This document shows, in pieces, positions 8,883 through 18,614 of a stretch of 64,000 nt of DNA (the first letter of the stretch is position 1; each line of letters begins with the position of its first letter). Both the position numbers and the translations under genes were made by a program. The notes under the pieces were generated by a model that had not been told where the DNA came from, did not search any database, and worked only from the letters and a program-made list of their open reading frames with translations. The DNA is from Sphingobacterium sp. JB170 (GTDB lineage Bacteria > Bacteroidota > Bacteroidia > Sphingobacteriales > Sphingobacteriaceae). The stretch is taken from the NCBI RefSeq assembly GCF_900163865.1, contig NZ_FUKU01000026.1:248001-312000 (forward strand), in the 5' to 3' direction.

Positions 8883-9812
8883 ATGGGAAACAAAATCACT
8901 TCCGGCATTTGGTTCGTTTTCATCGGGTTAATCCTGCTGCTACAGAACCTAAACGTAATAGAATTCAACTTTATTGCGATCATAAAATACTGGCCATTAC
9001 TCATCGTAATTTTAGGGGTCAATCTTATTGTTCAAAATAGACAATACGGCAGTTACCTAAAGATTGTTTGCAATGTGCTTTTCTTGGGTTGGATTTTTTT
9101 TGTCGGGATGACGGCGCCAAAGTCCGACTGGACTTCTCATCTTTTTAACAATAACAAGATCGCATTTGACGGGCTGGATGAAGACGGGTCTTACGTCACC
9201 CAAGCGCGCATCCCCATGGACAGTATTAACATCGATCAAGCAAGTCTCGAATTAAATGGAGGCGCCTCCAATTTCTCTTTGAATGGTGTAAATGGCATTG
9301 ATTTGATCCAAGCAAGCTCGCCAACACAGGACATGGTGATAAATCTCGAAAACAAGGTTTCTGGTGACAAAAGTAAGCTAGAACTTAATTTAAAACCAAC
9401 GAAGGGTAATAGTAAAACCGGGAGTGTGGAAGCAAAAATCAACAAAAATGTTCAATGGGACATGGAATTTAACATCGGCGCATCCAAGGTCACTGCAGAT
9501 CTTAGTGACATAACGTTCAAACATTTTGAATTAAATGGCGGGGCAAGCAATATAGATCTCATACTAGGAGAACCAAACCTAACGACATCGAATCTAGACA
9601 TATCCTCAGGGGCATCAAAAATCACTTTGCGTATCCCCAAACAAGCGGCTGCTAAATTAAAATATGAATCGATTCTCTCATCAAGTAAAATTGAAGGGTT
9701 TCAACCACTTGTTGACGGAGAAACCGAAACCGCGAACTATCATTCGGCCAGCAAGAAATTTGTTATCTCCATCGAAGGGGCGGCCAACAGTATTGATATT
9801 AGCCGGTATTAA
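8883..9812 (+). CDS. LiaF/DUF5668-type membrane protein with C-terminal beta domain
   Basis: The protein has 309 residues from the ATG at 8883; an in-frame TTG at 8874 would add only three. The first about 75 residues form hydrophobic helices (SGIWFVFIGLILLLQNLNVI and later segments) of the LiaI/LiaF-like transmembrane type. The rest is a soluble domain with repeated motifs ELNGGASN, NIGASKV and ELNGGASNID, which suggests a repetitive beta structure like the LiaF C-terminal domain. LiaF-like proteins are membrane-stress modulators in Gram-positives; the role in Bacteroidota is not established. No LiaRS-like two-component genes lie nearby. It ends 29 bp before ispG, which has its own -7 box. 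Confidence 0.75.
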   Translation: MGNKITSGIWFVFIGLILLLQNLNVIEFNFIAIIKYWPLLIVILGVNLIVQNRQYGSYLKIVCNVLFLGWIFFVGMTAPKSDWTSHLFNNNKIAFDGLDEDGSYVTQARIPMDSINIDQASLELNGGASNFSLNGVNGIDLIQASSPTQDMVINLENKVSGDKSKLELNLKPTKGNSKTGSVEAKINKNVQWDMEFNIGASKVTADLSDITFKHFELNGGASNIDLILGEPNLTTSNLDISSGASKITLRIPKQAAAKLKYESILSSSKIEGFQPLVDGETETANYHSASKKFVISIEGAANSIDISRY

Positions 9813-9824
9813 GACAAAAATAGC

Positions 9825-9832
9825 TAACTTTG
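9825..9832 (+). promoter_or_regulatory. -7 element TAACTTTG abutting the ispG start
   Basis: An exact TAnnTTTG box lies only 9 bases before the ATG at 9842. Initiation about 4-6 bases after the box predicts an mRNA with almost no leader. No clear -33 element is visible. Confidence 0.5.
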
Positions 9833-9841
9833 TCCCTAGGC

Positions 9842-11848
9842 ATGAACACGAACAACATAAGCACAATTCCCGGGAGTTATTGCAACTCAAAAACGACATA
9901 TAGCCGATTCAAGACTCGCGAAGTAACCGTCGGTGATATTCCGTTGGGCGGCGATAACCCGATACGAATCCAGAGCATGACAACGGTCGACACAATGGAT
10001 ACTTTGGGATCCATTGAGCAAACCATTCGAATGGTAGATGCTGGTTGTGAATATGTTCGAATCACAGCCCCCAGCATTAAAGAAGCGGAAAATCTTTTGG
10101 CAATAAAAAATGGATTGAAGGCGCGCGGTTATCACGTTCCGCTTGTTGCAGATATACATTTCACGCCCAATGCCGCGGAGGTAGCTGCCCGCATTGTAGA
10201 GAAAGTCCGTATCAACCCAGGGAACTATGCCGACAAAAAACGCTTCGACCAAATCGATTACACAGATGATGCTTACCAAGCAGAATTAGACCGTATTTAT
10301 ACAAAATTCACGCCGTTAGTAAATATTTGCAAACAATATGGCACGGCGATGCGCATAGGCACAAACCACGGCTCACTATCGGATCGAATTATGAGCCGAT
10401 ATGGCGATACACCCGAAGGAATGGTGGAATCCGCGTTAGAATTTATACGGATTTGCGAAGATTTAAAATACTTTAATTTAGTGGTGTCGATGAAATCTTC
10501 GAACCCGCAAGTCATGGTTCAGGCCTACCGGTTACTTGTGGAGAAGATGGTAGCCGAAAACATGAACTATCCGCTCCATCTCGGCGTGACCGAAGCGGGT
10601 GATGGTGAAGATGGCCGTATCAAATCGGCGGTTGGTATCGGAACGTTGCTTGAAGATGGCTTAGGCGATACGGTACGTGTCTCGCTAACGGAAGACCCCG
10701 AAAAAGAAGCACCGGTTGCTATTGCCCTCGTGAATCGGTACAGCAAACGCCAAGTCGACCTCCAACATCAACATGAGCATTCGGTTATAAGATTATCAGA
10801 AAACAATACGAACCAACCGTACCTGGCAAAGGAAGTAAATGCATTCCTGGGGGGATCCCTCGTGCCGCGTATAGTCATAGACCTATCTGCTGAGAATGGT
10901 AAAGATCCTTTCATACTTAACAAAGTTGGATACCGTTACGATGCATTGAATGATAAATACCATATCAACGAGCAGTCCGTAGACTTTGTATACTTAGGAA
11001 ATAATTTACCGTCCTTTACGCTACCGGGTAATTTAAAAGTAATATACGATTTTAATACATGGCTTTTGCTAAAGGACAAAGCTAACAAACACCCTTTGTA
11101 TACTATTGCCCTCTACAACCAGGCCACAGAACACGATCCAAATTTGAATCTAATCTTAATTTCCAACGACGAACTTAGGGATACGGATTTTGCCAATCTG
11201 GCGATTGACGAGACGATCGTGTTTGTTCTCCAAACACAGCGTGTACATGGGATGGCAGATCAACGCCAGTTCTTTTACAACTTGCAAGCAATTGGACTAG
11301 ACAATCCGGTAATTATAAAACGGAACTATGCAGCAGCCGAATTTTCAGGACCTCTTGACGATGACACGAGTCCCGAGGAGCCCATATCGAAACTACAGTT
11401 ATATGCAGGTACTGACTTAGGTGCTTTGCTGGTTGATGGTCTTGGTTCAGGCATATGGATTGATAGTCCGGCGATTGCGCCTGAGAGAATCACTTCGACA
11501 TCTTTTGGCATATTACAAGCGACCCGTTCAAGAATTTCAAAAACGGAGTATATATCATGCCCAAGTTGTGGTCGTACCCTATTCGATCTCCAAGAAACTA
11601 CGCAAATGATACGAAGCAGAACGAGCCATTTAAAAGGTTTAAAGATCGGGATTATGGGGTGTATCGTAAATGGACCAGGAGAGATGGCTGATGCGGATTA
11701 TGGTTATGTCGGCGCGGGCCCCGATAAAATAACACTTTACCGAGGAAAACAAGTCGTAAAAAAGAATGTACCGACGGCTGACGCATTAGACGAACTCATC
11801 GAAATAATAAAATCCGATGATCGTTGGACCGAAGAAAATAAGGATTAA
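9842..11848 (+). CDS. ispG: 4-hydroxy-3-methylbut-2-enyl diphosphate synthase, long form
   Basis: IspG (GcpE) makes HMBPP from methylerythritol cyclodiphosphate, the penultimate step of the MEP isoprenoid pathway. At 668 residues it is the large three-domain form found in Bacteroidota, Chlamydiae and plants, with an insertion (about 280-550) between the TIM barrel and the iron-sulfur domain. The barrel opens with GDNPIRIQSMTT. The [4Fe-4S] ligands are visible as CPSC (about 571-574) and the cysteine in GCIVNGPGE (about 607), where the following glutamate is the fourth ligand in the family. The ATG at 9842 is preferred over an in-frame TTG at 9830 that overlaps the -7 box. It converges on the next gene with 13 bp between stops. 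Confidence 0.97.
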   Translation: MNTNNISTIPGSYCNSKTTYSRFKTREVTVGDIPLGGDNPIRIQSMTTVDTMDTLGSIEQTIRMVDAGCEYVRITAPSIKEAENLLAIKNGLKARGYHVPLVADIHFTPNAAEVAARIVEKVRINPGNYADKKRFDQIDYTDDAYQAELDRIYTKFTPLVNICKQYGTAMRIGTNHGSLSDRIMSRYGDTPEGMVESALEFIRICEDLKYFNLVVSMKSSNPQVMVQAYRLLVEKMVAENMNYPLHLGVTEAGDGEDGRIKSAVGIGTLLEDGLGDTVRVSLTEDPEKEAPVAIALVNRYSKRQVDLQHQHEHSVIRLSENNTNQPYLAKEVNAFLGGSLVPRIVIDLSAENGKDPFILNKVGYRYDALNDKYHINEQSVDFVYLGNNLPSFTLPGNLKVIYDFNTWLLLKDKANKHPLYTIALYNQATEHDPNLNLILISNDELRDTDFANLAIDETIVFVLQTQRVHGMADQRQFFYNLQAIGLDNPVIIKRNYAAAEFSGPLDDDTSPEEPISKLQLYAGTDLGALLVDGLGSGIWIDSPAIAPERITSTSFGILQATRSRISKTEYISCPSCGRTLFDLQETTQMIRSRTSHLKGLKIGIMGCIVNGPGEMADADYGYVGAGPDKITLYRGKQVVKKNVPTADALDELIEIIKSDDRWTEENKD

Positions 11849-11861
11849 TTAAAACAATAAA

Positions 11862-12278
11862 TTACCGTACCGAGATGCGTTTTACAACAGTCTCGGCATT
11901 AGAAGAGACGCGAACGAAATAAACGCCCGTGGTAACTTTACCATTTGCCTCAAAGGAAAGACTCTGTATCCCAGCCTCCAAACTTCCATTCATCAAATTC
12001 AAAACTTCATTCCCAAGGGCATCCATCACTTTGATTGTTACATTATTTTGTTTGCTCAATTTGAACGTCATTGTAATCTGCTCGGCAACCGGGTTATAGA
12101 AAACTTTAACATTCGTAATAATTTTCTCGTCTTTAATTGGGTCGATTTTCGAAACAGATGATATCCTATATTGGTGGGTCGTACTGGAAAAAGGAAAAGA
12201 AGAAGCCATAACATCACTCATGTTAAGCAAACCCATACTTAACAAAGTTATCAACGCTATATTTCTAATTTTTTTCAT
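11862..12278 (-). CDS. Small secreted protein consisting mainly of a T9SS type A sorting domain
   Basis: The 138-residue product has a signal peptide (about 1-26), a short linker, and from about residue 60 a type IX secretion C-terminal domain. The CTD has the expected layout: FYNPVAEQITMTF, then VTIKVMDALGNEV, then TGVYFVRVSS, ending in VVKRISVR. Such domains normally sit behind a large cargo and are cleaved after outer-membrane passage. Here almost no cargo remains (about 30 residues). It could be a stand-alone surface peptide or the relic of a larger protein, though the reading frame and signal peptide are intact. Confidence 0.85.
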   Translation of the reverse strand: MKKIRNIALITLLSMGLLNMSDVMASSFPFSSTTHQYRISSVSKIDPIKDEKIITNVKVFYNPVAEQITMTFKLSKQNNVTIKVMDALGNEVLNLMNGSLEAGIQSLSFEANGKVTTGVYFVRVSSNAETVVKRISVR

Positions 12279-12365
12279 TCTTGTGTACTATAGTAGTTTA
12301 GACACTATTAGCCGGTTGTTGGTTTAATTTCATAATATTTGCACCATCATCTCTCACTCACTAAA

Positions 12366-12373
12366 CAAAGTTA
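12366..12373 (-). promoter_or_regulatory. -7 element TAACTTTG before the sorting-domain gene
   Basis: CAAAGTTA on the plus strand is an exact TAnnTTTG match in the minus direction. It predicts a leader of about 80 bases before the ATG at 12278. A CAAA (TTTG) lies 24 bases further upstream, rather far for a -33 element. Confidence 0.4.
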
Positions 12374-12485
12374 ATTTTTTTCTCAGGATGATCTCTACAA
12401 ATTTCATTTTTTTTTTGGGTTTTAACAATTTTTAACAAGAATATGCGTTGCACGCTTTTTATTTCGCGCCAATTATAAATTACTG

Positions 12486-12493
12486 TACATTTG
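12486..12493 (+). promoter_or_regulatory. -7 element TACATTTG before kup
   Basis: An exact TAnnTTTG match ends 17 bases before the kup ATG. About 20 bases upstream is TTTCG, a partial -33 match. Confidence 0.5.
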
Positions 12494-12510
12494 CACCATA
12501 ATTTTTTGAA

Positions 12511-14454
12511 ATGAAAACGATTAAGCATATTGATACACAACGCTTAAGCCTTGCAGGGCTACTTATCAGCTTAGGTATCATTTTCGGAGATATTGGAACC
12601 TCTCCCTTATATGTGGTCAAAGCTATTTTTAACAAAGGGGTTATCGAAGAAGATTTAATTCTAGGAAGCCTGTCTTGCGTATTTTGGACCCTGACCTTAC
12701 AGACCTCTATTAAATACGTATGGATCACATTAAACGCCGATAATAAAGGTGAAGGTGGCATCCTTTCCTTGTACTCCCTCGTTCGTAAGAAAGCAAAATG
12801 GCTTTTTATACCGGCAATTATCGGCGCGAGTACGCTTTTAGCCGATGGTATGATCACACCCGCCATTACGATTTCCTCAGCCGTGGAGGGTCTAGCGATC
12901 CATTACCCAGAGGTACCTACCGTACCGATTGTCGTGTTTATTATCAGCATTCTTTTTATCATCCAACGTTTCGGAACATCGATTGTGGGGAAAATATTTG
13001 GTCCCTTGATGTTTGTTTGGTTTAGCACAATCGGGACGCTTGGGTTGCTATATGTTATACAAGCTCCAGAAATTTTCGCAGCACTGAACCCCTATTACGC
13101 GATTTCTACATTAATTAGCCATCCGAATGCTTTATATTTTATTGGGGCAATCTTTCTTTGTACCACTGGTGCAGAAGCACTCTACTCTGACATGGGGCAC
13201 TGCGGAAAGGCAAATATCAGGATAAGCTGGATATTCGTGAAACTTATGCTTATCCTAAACTATTTCGGTCAAGGCGTTTGGCTTCATCAACACGCTGGAT
13301 ACACGATGGGTAACATCAATCCGTTTTACGCAATTATGCCGGACGGATTTGTCGTTTATGGCGTTGCAATAGCTACGTTAGCCGCTGTGGTGGCCAGTCA
13401 GGCAATGATCACGGGATCTTACACTCTCATCTCCGAGGCGGTGCGCCTAAATATTTGGCCGAAAGTAGCTATTCGGTACCCCAGCCACCACAAGGGACAG
13501 CTGTATGTGCCATCGATAAACTTGGTTCTATACATTGGATGTATGCTAATTATTGCGGTATTCCAAGAATCGTCCAATATGGAAGCAGCGTACGGACTTG
13601 CCATTAATGTGACGTTCATCATGACTACAATACTCATGTGTAACTTCTTGCTCCGCTTAAAAATAAATAAAATCGCGATCCTCGTATTTGCTATCGCTTA
13701 CTTTAGTATTGAATTCACCTTTCTCGCCGGTAACATTGTTAAAATCACACATGGTGGATGGCTCACCTTATTATTAGCAAGCACACTTTTTATTGTGATG
13801 TTTTCCTGGTATGGAGCACGTAAAATCAAAAACAGCTTTGTTCGATTCGTCGACGTGAGAAAATATTACCCGATCATTTCGGAACTAAGTGAAGATAAAT
13901 CCGTGCCACTATTCGCTTCGCACATCGTATATCTAACGAGTGCCAACAATAGTCACGAAATCGAACATAAGATCATCTACTCTATGATCAATAAAAAACC
14001 AAAACGCGCAGATGTCTATTGGCTCGTTCACGTCGATGTGATGGATAATCCACATACGCGAGAATATGTCGTTAAGAAACTAATCCCGAACAAGTTGATT
14101 CGTATCGATTTTAAACTTGGATTCCGAGAAGAACATCAAATTAGCCTCTTGTTTCGAAAAGCAGTTGAAGACATGGTTGAGAAAGGTGAAATAGATATTA
14201 CGAGTAATTACCAGACTCTAAAAAAACACGGTATTCCCGGCGATTTCAATTTTGTAATTCTAGAAAAAATAATAGCTAAAACCAATGACCTTAAATGGTA
14301 TCAAAAAGTCATTATCGAAATCTACAAAATACTTAAAAAATTCAGTTTATCGGAAGAACGTGGGTTCGGTCTGGATAGTAGTTTTGTGACGCTCGAGCGT
14401 GTTCCGTTAAATATCCCCACAACCAAAAAAGTTATATTAAAACGGTTGAATTAA
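12511..14454 (+). CDS. kup: Kup family potassium uptake protein
   Basis: The 647-residue protein is a full-length K+/H+ symporter of the KUP/HAK family. The N-terminal signature IIFGDIGTSPLYVVKA, the LYSLVRKKAKW block and GAEALYSDMGHCG are all present. About 12 membrane helices fill residues 15-430, followed by a cytoplasmic C-terminal domain (about 440-647) typical of the family. It imports potassium across the inner membrane with protons. It is transcribed alone from a promoter shared back-to-back with the sorting-domain gene. No regulatory RNA element is evident in the short leader. Confidence 0.95.
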   Translation: MKTIKHIDTQRLSLAGLLISLGIIFGDIGTSPLYVVKAIFNKGVIEEDLILGSLSCVFWTLTLQTSIKYVWITLNADNKGEGGILSLYSLVRKKAKWLFIPAIIGASTLLADGMITPAITISSAVEGLAIHYPEVPTVPIVVFIISILFIIQRFGTSIVGKIFGPLMFVWFSTIGTLGLLYVIQAPEIFAALNPYYAISTLISHPNALYFIGAIFLCTTGAEALYSDMGHCGKANIRISWIFVKLMLILNYFGQGVWLHQHAGYTMGNINPFYAIMPDGFVVYGVAIATLAAVVASQAMITGSYTLISEAVRLNIWPKVAIRYPSHHKGQLYVPSINLVLYIGCMLIIAVFQESSNMEAAYGLAINVTFIMTTILMCNFLLRLKINKIAILVFAIAYFSIEFTFLAGNIVKITHGGWLTLLLASTLFIVMFSWYGARKIKNSFVRFVDVRKYYPIISELSEDKSVPLFASHIVYLTSANNSHEIEHKIIYSMINKKPKRADVYWLVHVDVMDNPHTREYVVKKLIPNKLIRIDFKLGFREEHQISLLFRKAVEDMVEKGEIDITSNYQTLKKHGIPGDFNFVILEKIIAKTNDLKWYQKVIIEIYKILKKFSLSEERGFGLDSSFVTLERVPLNIPTTKKVILKRLN

Positions 14455-14772
14455 CGTTAACTTCGTTTCCCTTATTTAGCGCCTGATCGTCGGAAAATTA
14501 AGGCTTGAACGGTTCAGACCTTGAAAAATCAATAAGTTTTAACCTTCTTCCAATACCTGCAATCTGAGTGTGTTTGGATCAACCCGGAATTAAACTTTTC
14601 TATGCGTGAATGGGCTTATCATTACGATCATAAATTAGATCGTGATTTAACGCCGCGAAGGCTACCCTAACCGAGGAATTTAAAATATATCGGCAGGGAC
14701 TTTTGAGTGAAAAGGAATAATTCAGACTATTTAAGTAGCACGTTCAATTAAACCCGAAGCTCAACATTCGCT
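14455..14772. other. Intergenic stretch with a possible coding remnant
   Basis: These 318 bases between kup and the convergent permease gene show no tRNA, promoter match or strong terminator. A short frame from ATG 14602 (MREWAYHYDHKLDRDLTPRR) stops at 14670. A second frame offset by two bases continues to 14720 with LTEEFKIYRQGLLSEKE. Together they look protein-like, perhaps a frameshifted remnant, but I recognise no family. Confidence 0.3.
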
Positions 14773-16464
14773 TTAACGTAGATTGGCACGTTCATTTAGC
14801 TTAGAATTCTTATAACCGTAAGCGAAATAGAACACCAGTCCGATTAATAACCATGCGATAAAGATAATCCAATTGCTTGCGCCCAACTCACTCATTAGAT
14901 ACAGGTTGATTAGAATTCCGATGACAGGCAGTAATGAGAAATTATATTTGTATCCCATAATAGCCAGGATAACCCAAACAATCCAAAAGACTACTACGAG
15001 CGATTTATGCTCGATAATATCGACTATAGACATCCCTTGCCAATTCGCTACGATCTGATCTGCATACCCCAGTATGATGGCCCAGGCCAAGATAAAACCA
15101 ATCCCAATCAAATATTTTCCATTTACATACGGCACACGGAACTTGGACTTTGCGGATAATCCAGAATGATCCATATACAGCACTCCTGCACAGACCAAAA
15201 TAAAAGCAAAGAAGGTTCCCACACTCGTCAAATCCACAAAGAAATCCATCTTAAAGAAAAGCGAAGGAATCGCGACTACAATTCCTGTTATGATTGTGGC
15301 GTAAGAAGGGGTTTTATATTTTGGATGTATGCGTGCGAATTTCTTGGATAACAATCCATCTCTACTCATCGTCATCCATATCCTAGGTTGAGCCAATTGA
15401 TAAACCAAAAGTGCACTCGTTATAGCGATTACTGAAGTCACCGAAACAACCCCGGCCATACTATCATATCCCACATATTTAAAAACAAATGAAAGAGGAT
15501 CCTTCACATTCAGCTCCGTATAATTAACCATCCCAGTTAACACGATCGTGATTGCGATATACAACACGGTGCAAATAATAAGACACCAAATCATCGCCCG
15601 CGGAAGATCACGTTGCGGATTTTTACATTCTTCAGCCGTCGTTGATATCGAATCAAAGCCTATAAAAGCAAAAAATACCGCCGCAACTGACCCCATCACC
15701 CCACGCATACCGTTGGGCGCAAACGGCGTCCAATTTTCGGGCTTCACAAAAAACAAGCCGCCCAAGACAACCAGTATAATGATACCCACTTTTATGGCGA
15801 CCATAATATTGCTTGCTCGCTGCGACTCCTTAATTCCTATATAAACAAGCCAGGTTACTAATACCGTGATCAGCCCGGCAGGCAAATCGAAAATAATAGG
15901 AATTCCACCAATAACGGGTGCAGAAAGATAAGCCTCTAAATTAGCCGTTTCAACGACCGAGAGCGACGCAGCCCCGTCGCTTATAAACCTTTCATGTGCT
16001 TCAATGGCGTACGCGGGCGCCATCGTTAGCCAGCCGGGCAAATGAATACCGAAGCCTTCGAGCATCGAAACAAAATACTGTGACCAAGAGATAGCGACAA
16101 CCATATTGGAAACGGCATATTCGAGCACGAGCGCCCATCCTATTATCCAGGCAAACAGCTCCCCAAATGCAACATATGCATAAGTATAAGCACTTCCGGA
16201 AACAGGTACGGTACTGGCAAATTGTGCATAAGCTAGTGCAGTAAACACGCACGCAAATGCCACAAAGACAAACAACAAAGATATTGCTGGCCCACCTTCG
16301 TAACTTGCTAATCCAATGGTACTAAATATCCCTGCTCCAACAATAGCAGCGATTCCCAAAGAAACTAAATCACGAACACCAAGGACTTTTTCTAGGCCTG
16401 TACCCTGTTTTGAATCAAGTAAAATTTGATCTACACTCTTCTTTCTGAAAAGTTTATTAATCAT
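14773..16464 (-). CDS. APC-type amino acid permease, cationic amino acid transporter (CAT)-like
   Basis: The 563-residue protein has about 12-14 membrane segments and the APC superfamily signature GIAAIVGAGIFSTIGLA in the first helix. AFIGFDSISTTAEECKNPQRD in the middle is characteristic of the CAT/YfnA subgroup. It begins with the cytoplasmic lead LFRKKSVDQ, common in Bacteroidota members. A poorly conserved insertion (about 150-185) lies between early helices. The substrate is probably a basic or neutral amino acid, driven by proton coupling or exchange, but cannot be fixed from sequence. It is monocistronic as far as can be seen, convergent with kup and 56 bp downstream of the AcpH-like gene. 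Confidence 0.9.
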   Translation of the reverse strand: MINKLFRKKSVDQILLDSKQGTGLEKVLGVRDLVSLGIAAIVGAGIFSTIGLASYEGGPAISLLFVFVAFACVFTALAYAQFASTVPVSGSAYTYAYVAFGELFAWIIGWALVLEYAVSNMVVAISWSQYFVSMLEGFGIHLPGWLTMAPAYAIEAHERFISDGAASLSVVETANLEAYLSAPVIGGIPIIFDLPAGLITVLVTWLVYIGIKESQRASNIMVAIKVGIIILVVLGGLFFVKPENWTPFAPNGMRGVMGSVAAVFFAFIGFDSISTTAEECKNPQRDLPRAMIWCLIICTVLYIAITIVLTGMVNYTELNVKDPLSFVFKYVGYDSMAGVVSVTSVIAITSALLVYQLAQPRIWMTMSRDGLLSKKFARIHPKYKTPSYATIITGIVVAIPSLFFKMDFFVDLTSVGTFFAFILVCAGVLYMDHSGLSAKSKFRVPYVNGKYLIGIGFILAWAIILGYADQIVANWQGMSIVDIIEHKSLVVVFWIVWVILAIMGYKYNFSLLPVIGILINLYLMSELGASNWIIFIAWLLIGLVFYFAYGYKNSKLNERANLR

Positions 16465-16520
16465 AGACGAAATATTAACAGCGTTAATTAGTTTACAAAA
16501 GTGGCAAAAAATAAAACGAT

Positions 16521-17195
16521 TTAAAGTATTTTATGCTGTATTTCGTGAAAGATATCCATATATCCGGGTAAGTTCTTCTCTTTATAATCTATAAGACACC
16601 GCGTTAAATTAGCTCTATCTTGATCAGTTACTTCAAAAACCCAAACCCGTTTGCAAATATTAAAAAGTGCATATGATAAGTTTTCAATCGCTTTATAATC
16701 GAGAATATAACGAGAATGGAGGAATTCCTCATAAAAATTAAAAAAAAGTTGTATATCAACCTCCCCAATCGTATTTAGATAACGTTCAATGGTCGGCTGA
16801 TTGACCTGCTCAAGATGATCATATAATCGCACGGGGTTAACCAACTCGTCTTGAATCAACAAATGATCCAGTAATAATTCAATCGCGATATGTGCTAAAA
16901 ATGATGCACGGATTGGAAGATGGTCCACCACAGGTTCAAGCACCTTACGAAATACATGGCAGTGCTCGAGAAAATATGTTGAAGAGTGAAAAATTTTATC
17001 TATTTCTACATGACGGTACCATCCTTCGGATATCCACATTGTTTTTGGGTACGCGAACAGACTTTCCTCGAATCGTTGAGGGTGGAAACTATACCGTTTA
17101 TCAGCATTTTTTAATAAATCTGGCAGGATTGCACCTAGAACTCGTTCAGACTCGGCGGCGTAGCGTTCAAAATAGTAGTGGGCTAAAAAATTCAA
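16521..17195 (-). CDS. AcpH-like (DUF479) protein
   Basis: The 224-residue protein starts MNFLAHYYF, matching the MNFLAH opening of the ACP phosphodiesterase family (PF04336), and has the internal GAILPDLLK segment and a histidine/aspartate set ([18 protein letters not shown]). AcpH removes the phosphopantetheine arm of acyl carrier protein. Overall similarity is moderate and Bacteroidota members are mostly uncharacterised, so the activity is inferred. It is divergent from tyrS, with an 88-bp shared upstream region; the best minus-strand -7 candidate there (TATCTTTC) has one mismatch. Confidence 0.6.
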   Translation of the reverse strand: MNFLAHYYFERYAAESERVLGAILPDLLKNADKRYSFHPQRFEESLFAYPKTMWISEGWYRHVEIDKIFHSSTYFLEHCHVFRKVLEPVVDHLPIRASFLAHIAIELLLDHLLIQDELVNPVRLYDHLEQVNQPTIERYLNTIGEVDIQLFFNFYEEFLHSRYILDYKAIENLSYALFNICKRVWVFEVTDQDRANLTRCLIDYKEKNLPGYMDIFHEIQHKIL

Positions 17196-17241
17196 CGTTC
17201 AACTTCTAGTTTTATTTTTCGAAAGATACGGCTTAATATTT

Positions 17242-17249
17242 TATCTTTG
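17242..17249 (+). promoter_or_regulatory. -7 element TATCTTTG before tyrS
   Basis: An exact TAnnTTTG match; TTTCG, a near -33 element, precedes it by 20 bases. The leader would be about 30 bases. Confidence 0.5.
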
Positions 17250-17283
17250 CTATCTTAATTTAAAAAATCGTAACCATAGAAAA

Positions 17284-18567
17284 ATGAGCTTTGTAGAAGA
17301 ACTACGCTGGAGAGGGATGTTGCAAGATATCATGCCCGGAACTGAAGAATTACTAAACAAAGAAAAAATATCAGGATATATCGGTTTCGATCCAACCGGA
17401 GACTCCTTGCATGTCGGTCACCTGACGCAAATCATGACGTTAATCCATTTCCAAAATGCGGGACATAAACCCGTCGCGTTAGTGGGGGGGGCAACGGGGA
17501 TGATTGGAGATCCTTCGTTTAAGTCTGCCGAGCGAAATCTATTAGACGAACAAACATTGCAACACAACGTCGACTGTTTAAAAAAACAACTCGCTAAGTT
17601 CTTAAACTTTGGTGAGGGAGAAACCGATGCGAAAATGGTCAATAATTATGACTGGTTCAAGGATTTTAATTTTTTGGACTTTATACGCGATGTTGGGAAA
17701 TTGATCACTGTCAACTATATGATGTCCAAAGACTCCGTAAGAAAACGCTTAGAGGGAGATAACGGGTTATCTTTTACGGAATTCACTTACCAATTGATAC
17801 AGGGATATGACTTTTATTACTTGTGGAAGCATGAAAACTGTAAGCTACAAATGGGAGGATCTGATCAATGGGGGAACATTGTCACTGGCAGTGAGATGAT
17901 CCGGCGTCAAGACCAGGGTACAGCTTATGCGATCACTACGCAACTGATAAAAAAATCAGACGGACAGAAATTTGGTAAAACCGAATCCGGAGCAATATGG
18001 CTCGACCCGAAAAAAACATCTCCTTATAAATATTACCAATTTTGGTTGAATACCTCGGATGAAGATGCTAAAAACTGGATCAATATTTTCACTTTAAAAT
18101 CACAAGAAGAAATCCAGGAGGTTATTGCTGAACACGATGCCGCGCCACATACACGAACAATACAAAAAGCTCTGGCTAAAGATATTACAATCCGTACCCA
18201 TTCAGAGCAAGACTACCAAACAGCATTAAAAACATCCGAGTTCCTATTTGGAAACGGATCCTTGGAATTTTTAAACGGCTTAGACCACGAAACCGTGTTA
18301 GATATTTTCGATGGCGTTCCACAATTTGAAATCGACAAACGTACGCTAAGTGCTGGGATTAATATTTTGGATTTGTTGGCAGTAAACACCGCGGTTTTCG
18401 CCTCGAAAGGCGAAGCGAAAAAAATGCTTCAGGGCGGGGGTGTCTCCCTAAATAAAGAAAAGCTAAACGATATCGAGCTATTCATCGATGCAACGAGCTT
18501 AATGAATGAAAAATACATCATTGCCCAACGTGGCAAAAAGAATTATTTTCTGATTATCGCAAAATAA
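17284..18567 (+). CDS. tyrS: Tyrosyl-tRNA synthetase
   Basis: A 427-residue class I synthetase charging tRNA-Tyr. The HIGH-type motif is HVGHLTQ (about 45-51), the KMSKS-type loop is KFGKTESG (about 229-236), and the tyrosine pocket residues appear in QGYDFYYL and [10 protein letters not shown]. An S4-like RNA-binding domain ends the chain (about 360-427, with [13 protein letters not shown]). It is full length for the bacterial TyrRS-1 type. It is transcribed alone, with a hairpin after the stop. Its substrate tRNA-Tyr is encoded in the tuf cluster of the same window. Confidence 0.98.
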   Translation: MSFVEELRWRGMLQDIMPGTEELLNKEKISGYIGFDPTGDSLHVGHLTQIMTLIHFQNAGHKPVALVGGATGMIGDPSFKSAERNLLDEQTLQHNVDCLKKQLAKFLNFGEGETDAKMVNNYDWFKDFNFLDFIRDVGKLITVNYMMSKDSVRKRLEGDNGLSFTEFTYQLIQGYDFYYLWKHENCKLQMGGSDQWGNIVTGSEMIRRQDQGTAYAITTQLIKKSDGQKFGKTESGAIWLDPKKTSPYKYYQFWLNTSDEDAKNWINIFTLKSQEEIQEVIAEHDAAPHTRTIQKALAKDITIRTHSEQDYQTALKTSEFLFGNGSLEFLNGLDHETVLDIFDGVPQFEIDKRTLSAGINILDLLAVNTAVFASKGEAKKMLQGGGVSLNKEKLNDIELFIDATSLMNEKYIIAQRGKKNYFLIIAK

Positions 18568-18575
18568 TACTATTC

Positions 18576-18614
18576 TTTCTGTTGGGGGAGTCTTTTTTAC
18601 TCGTCCAACAGAAA
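18576..18614 (+). terminator. Hairpin after tyrS
   Basis: TTTCTGTTGG (18576-18585) and CCAACAGAAA (18605-18614) form a perfect 10-bp stem, with a further GAGT/ACTC inner stem closed by a T-rich loop. No U-tract follows on the plus strand, so the hairpin may be bidirectional or only stabilise the 3' end. Confidence 0.5.

Noticed and set aside
12279-12510. Potassium-sensing riboswitch before kup
   Set aside because: The predicted kup leader is under 20 bases, too short for a ydaO/kimA-type riboswitch, and no such motif is visible.
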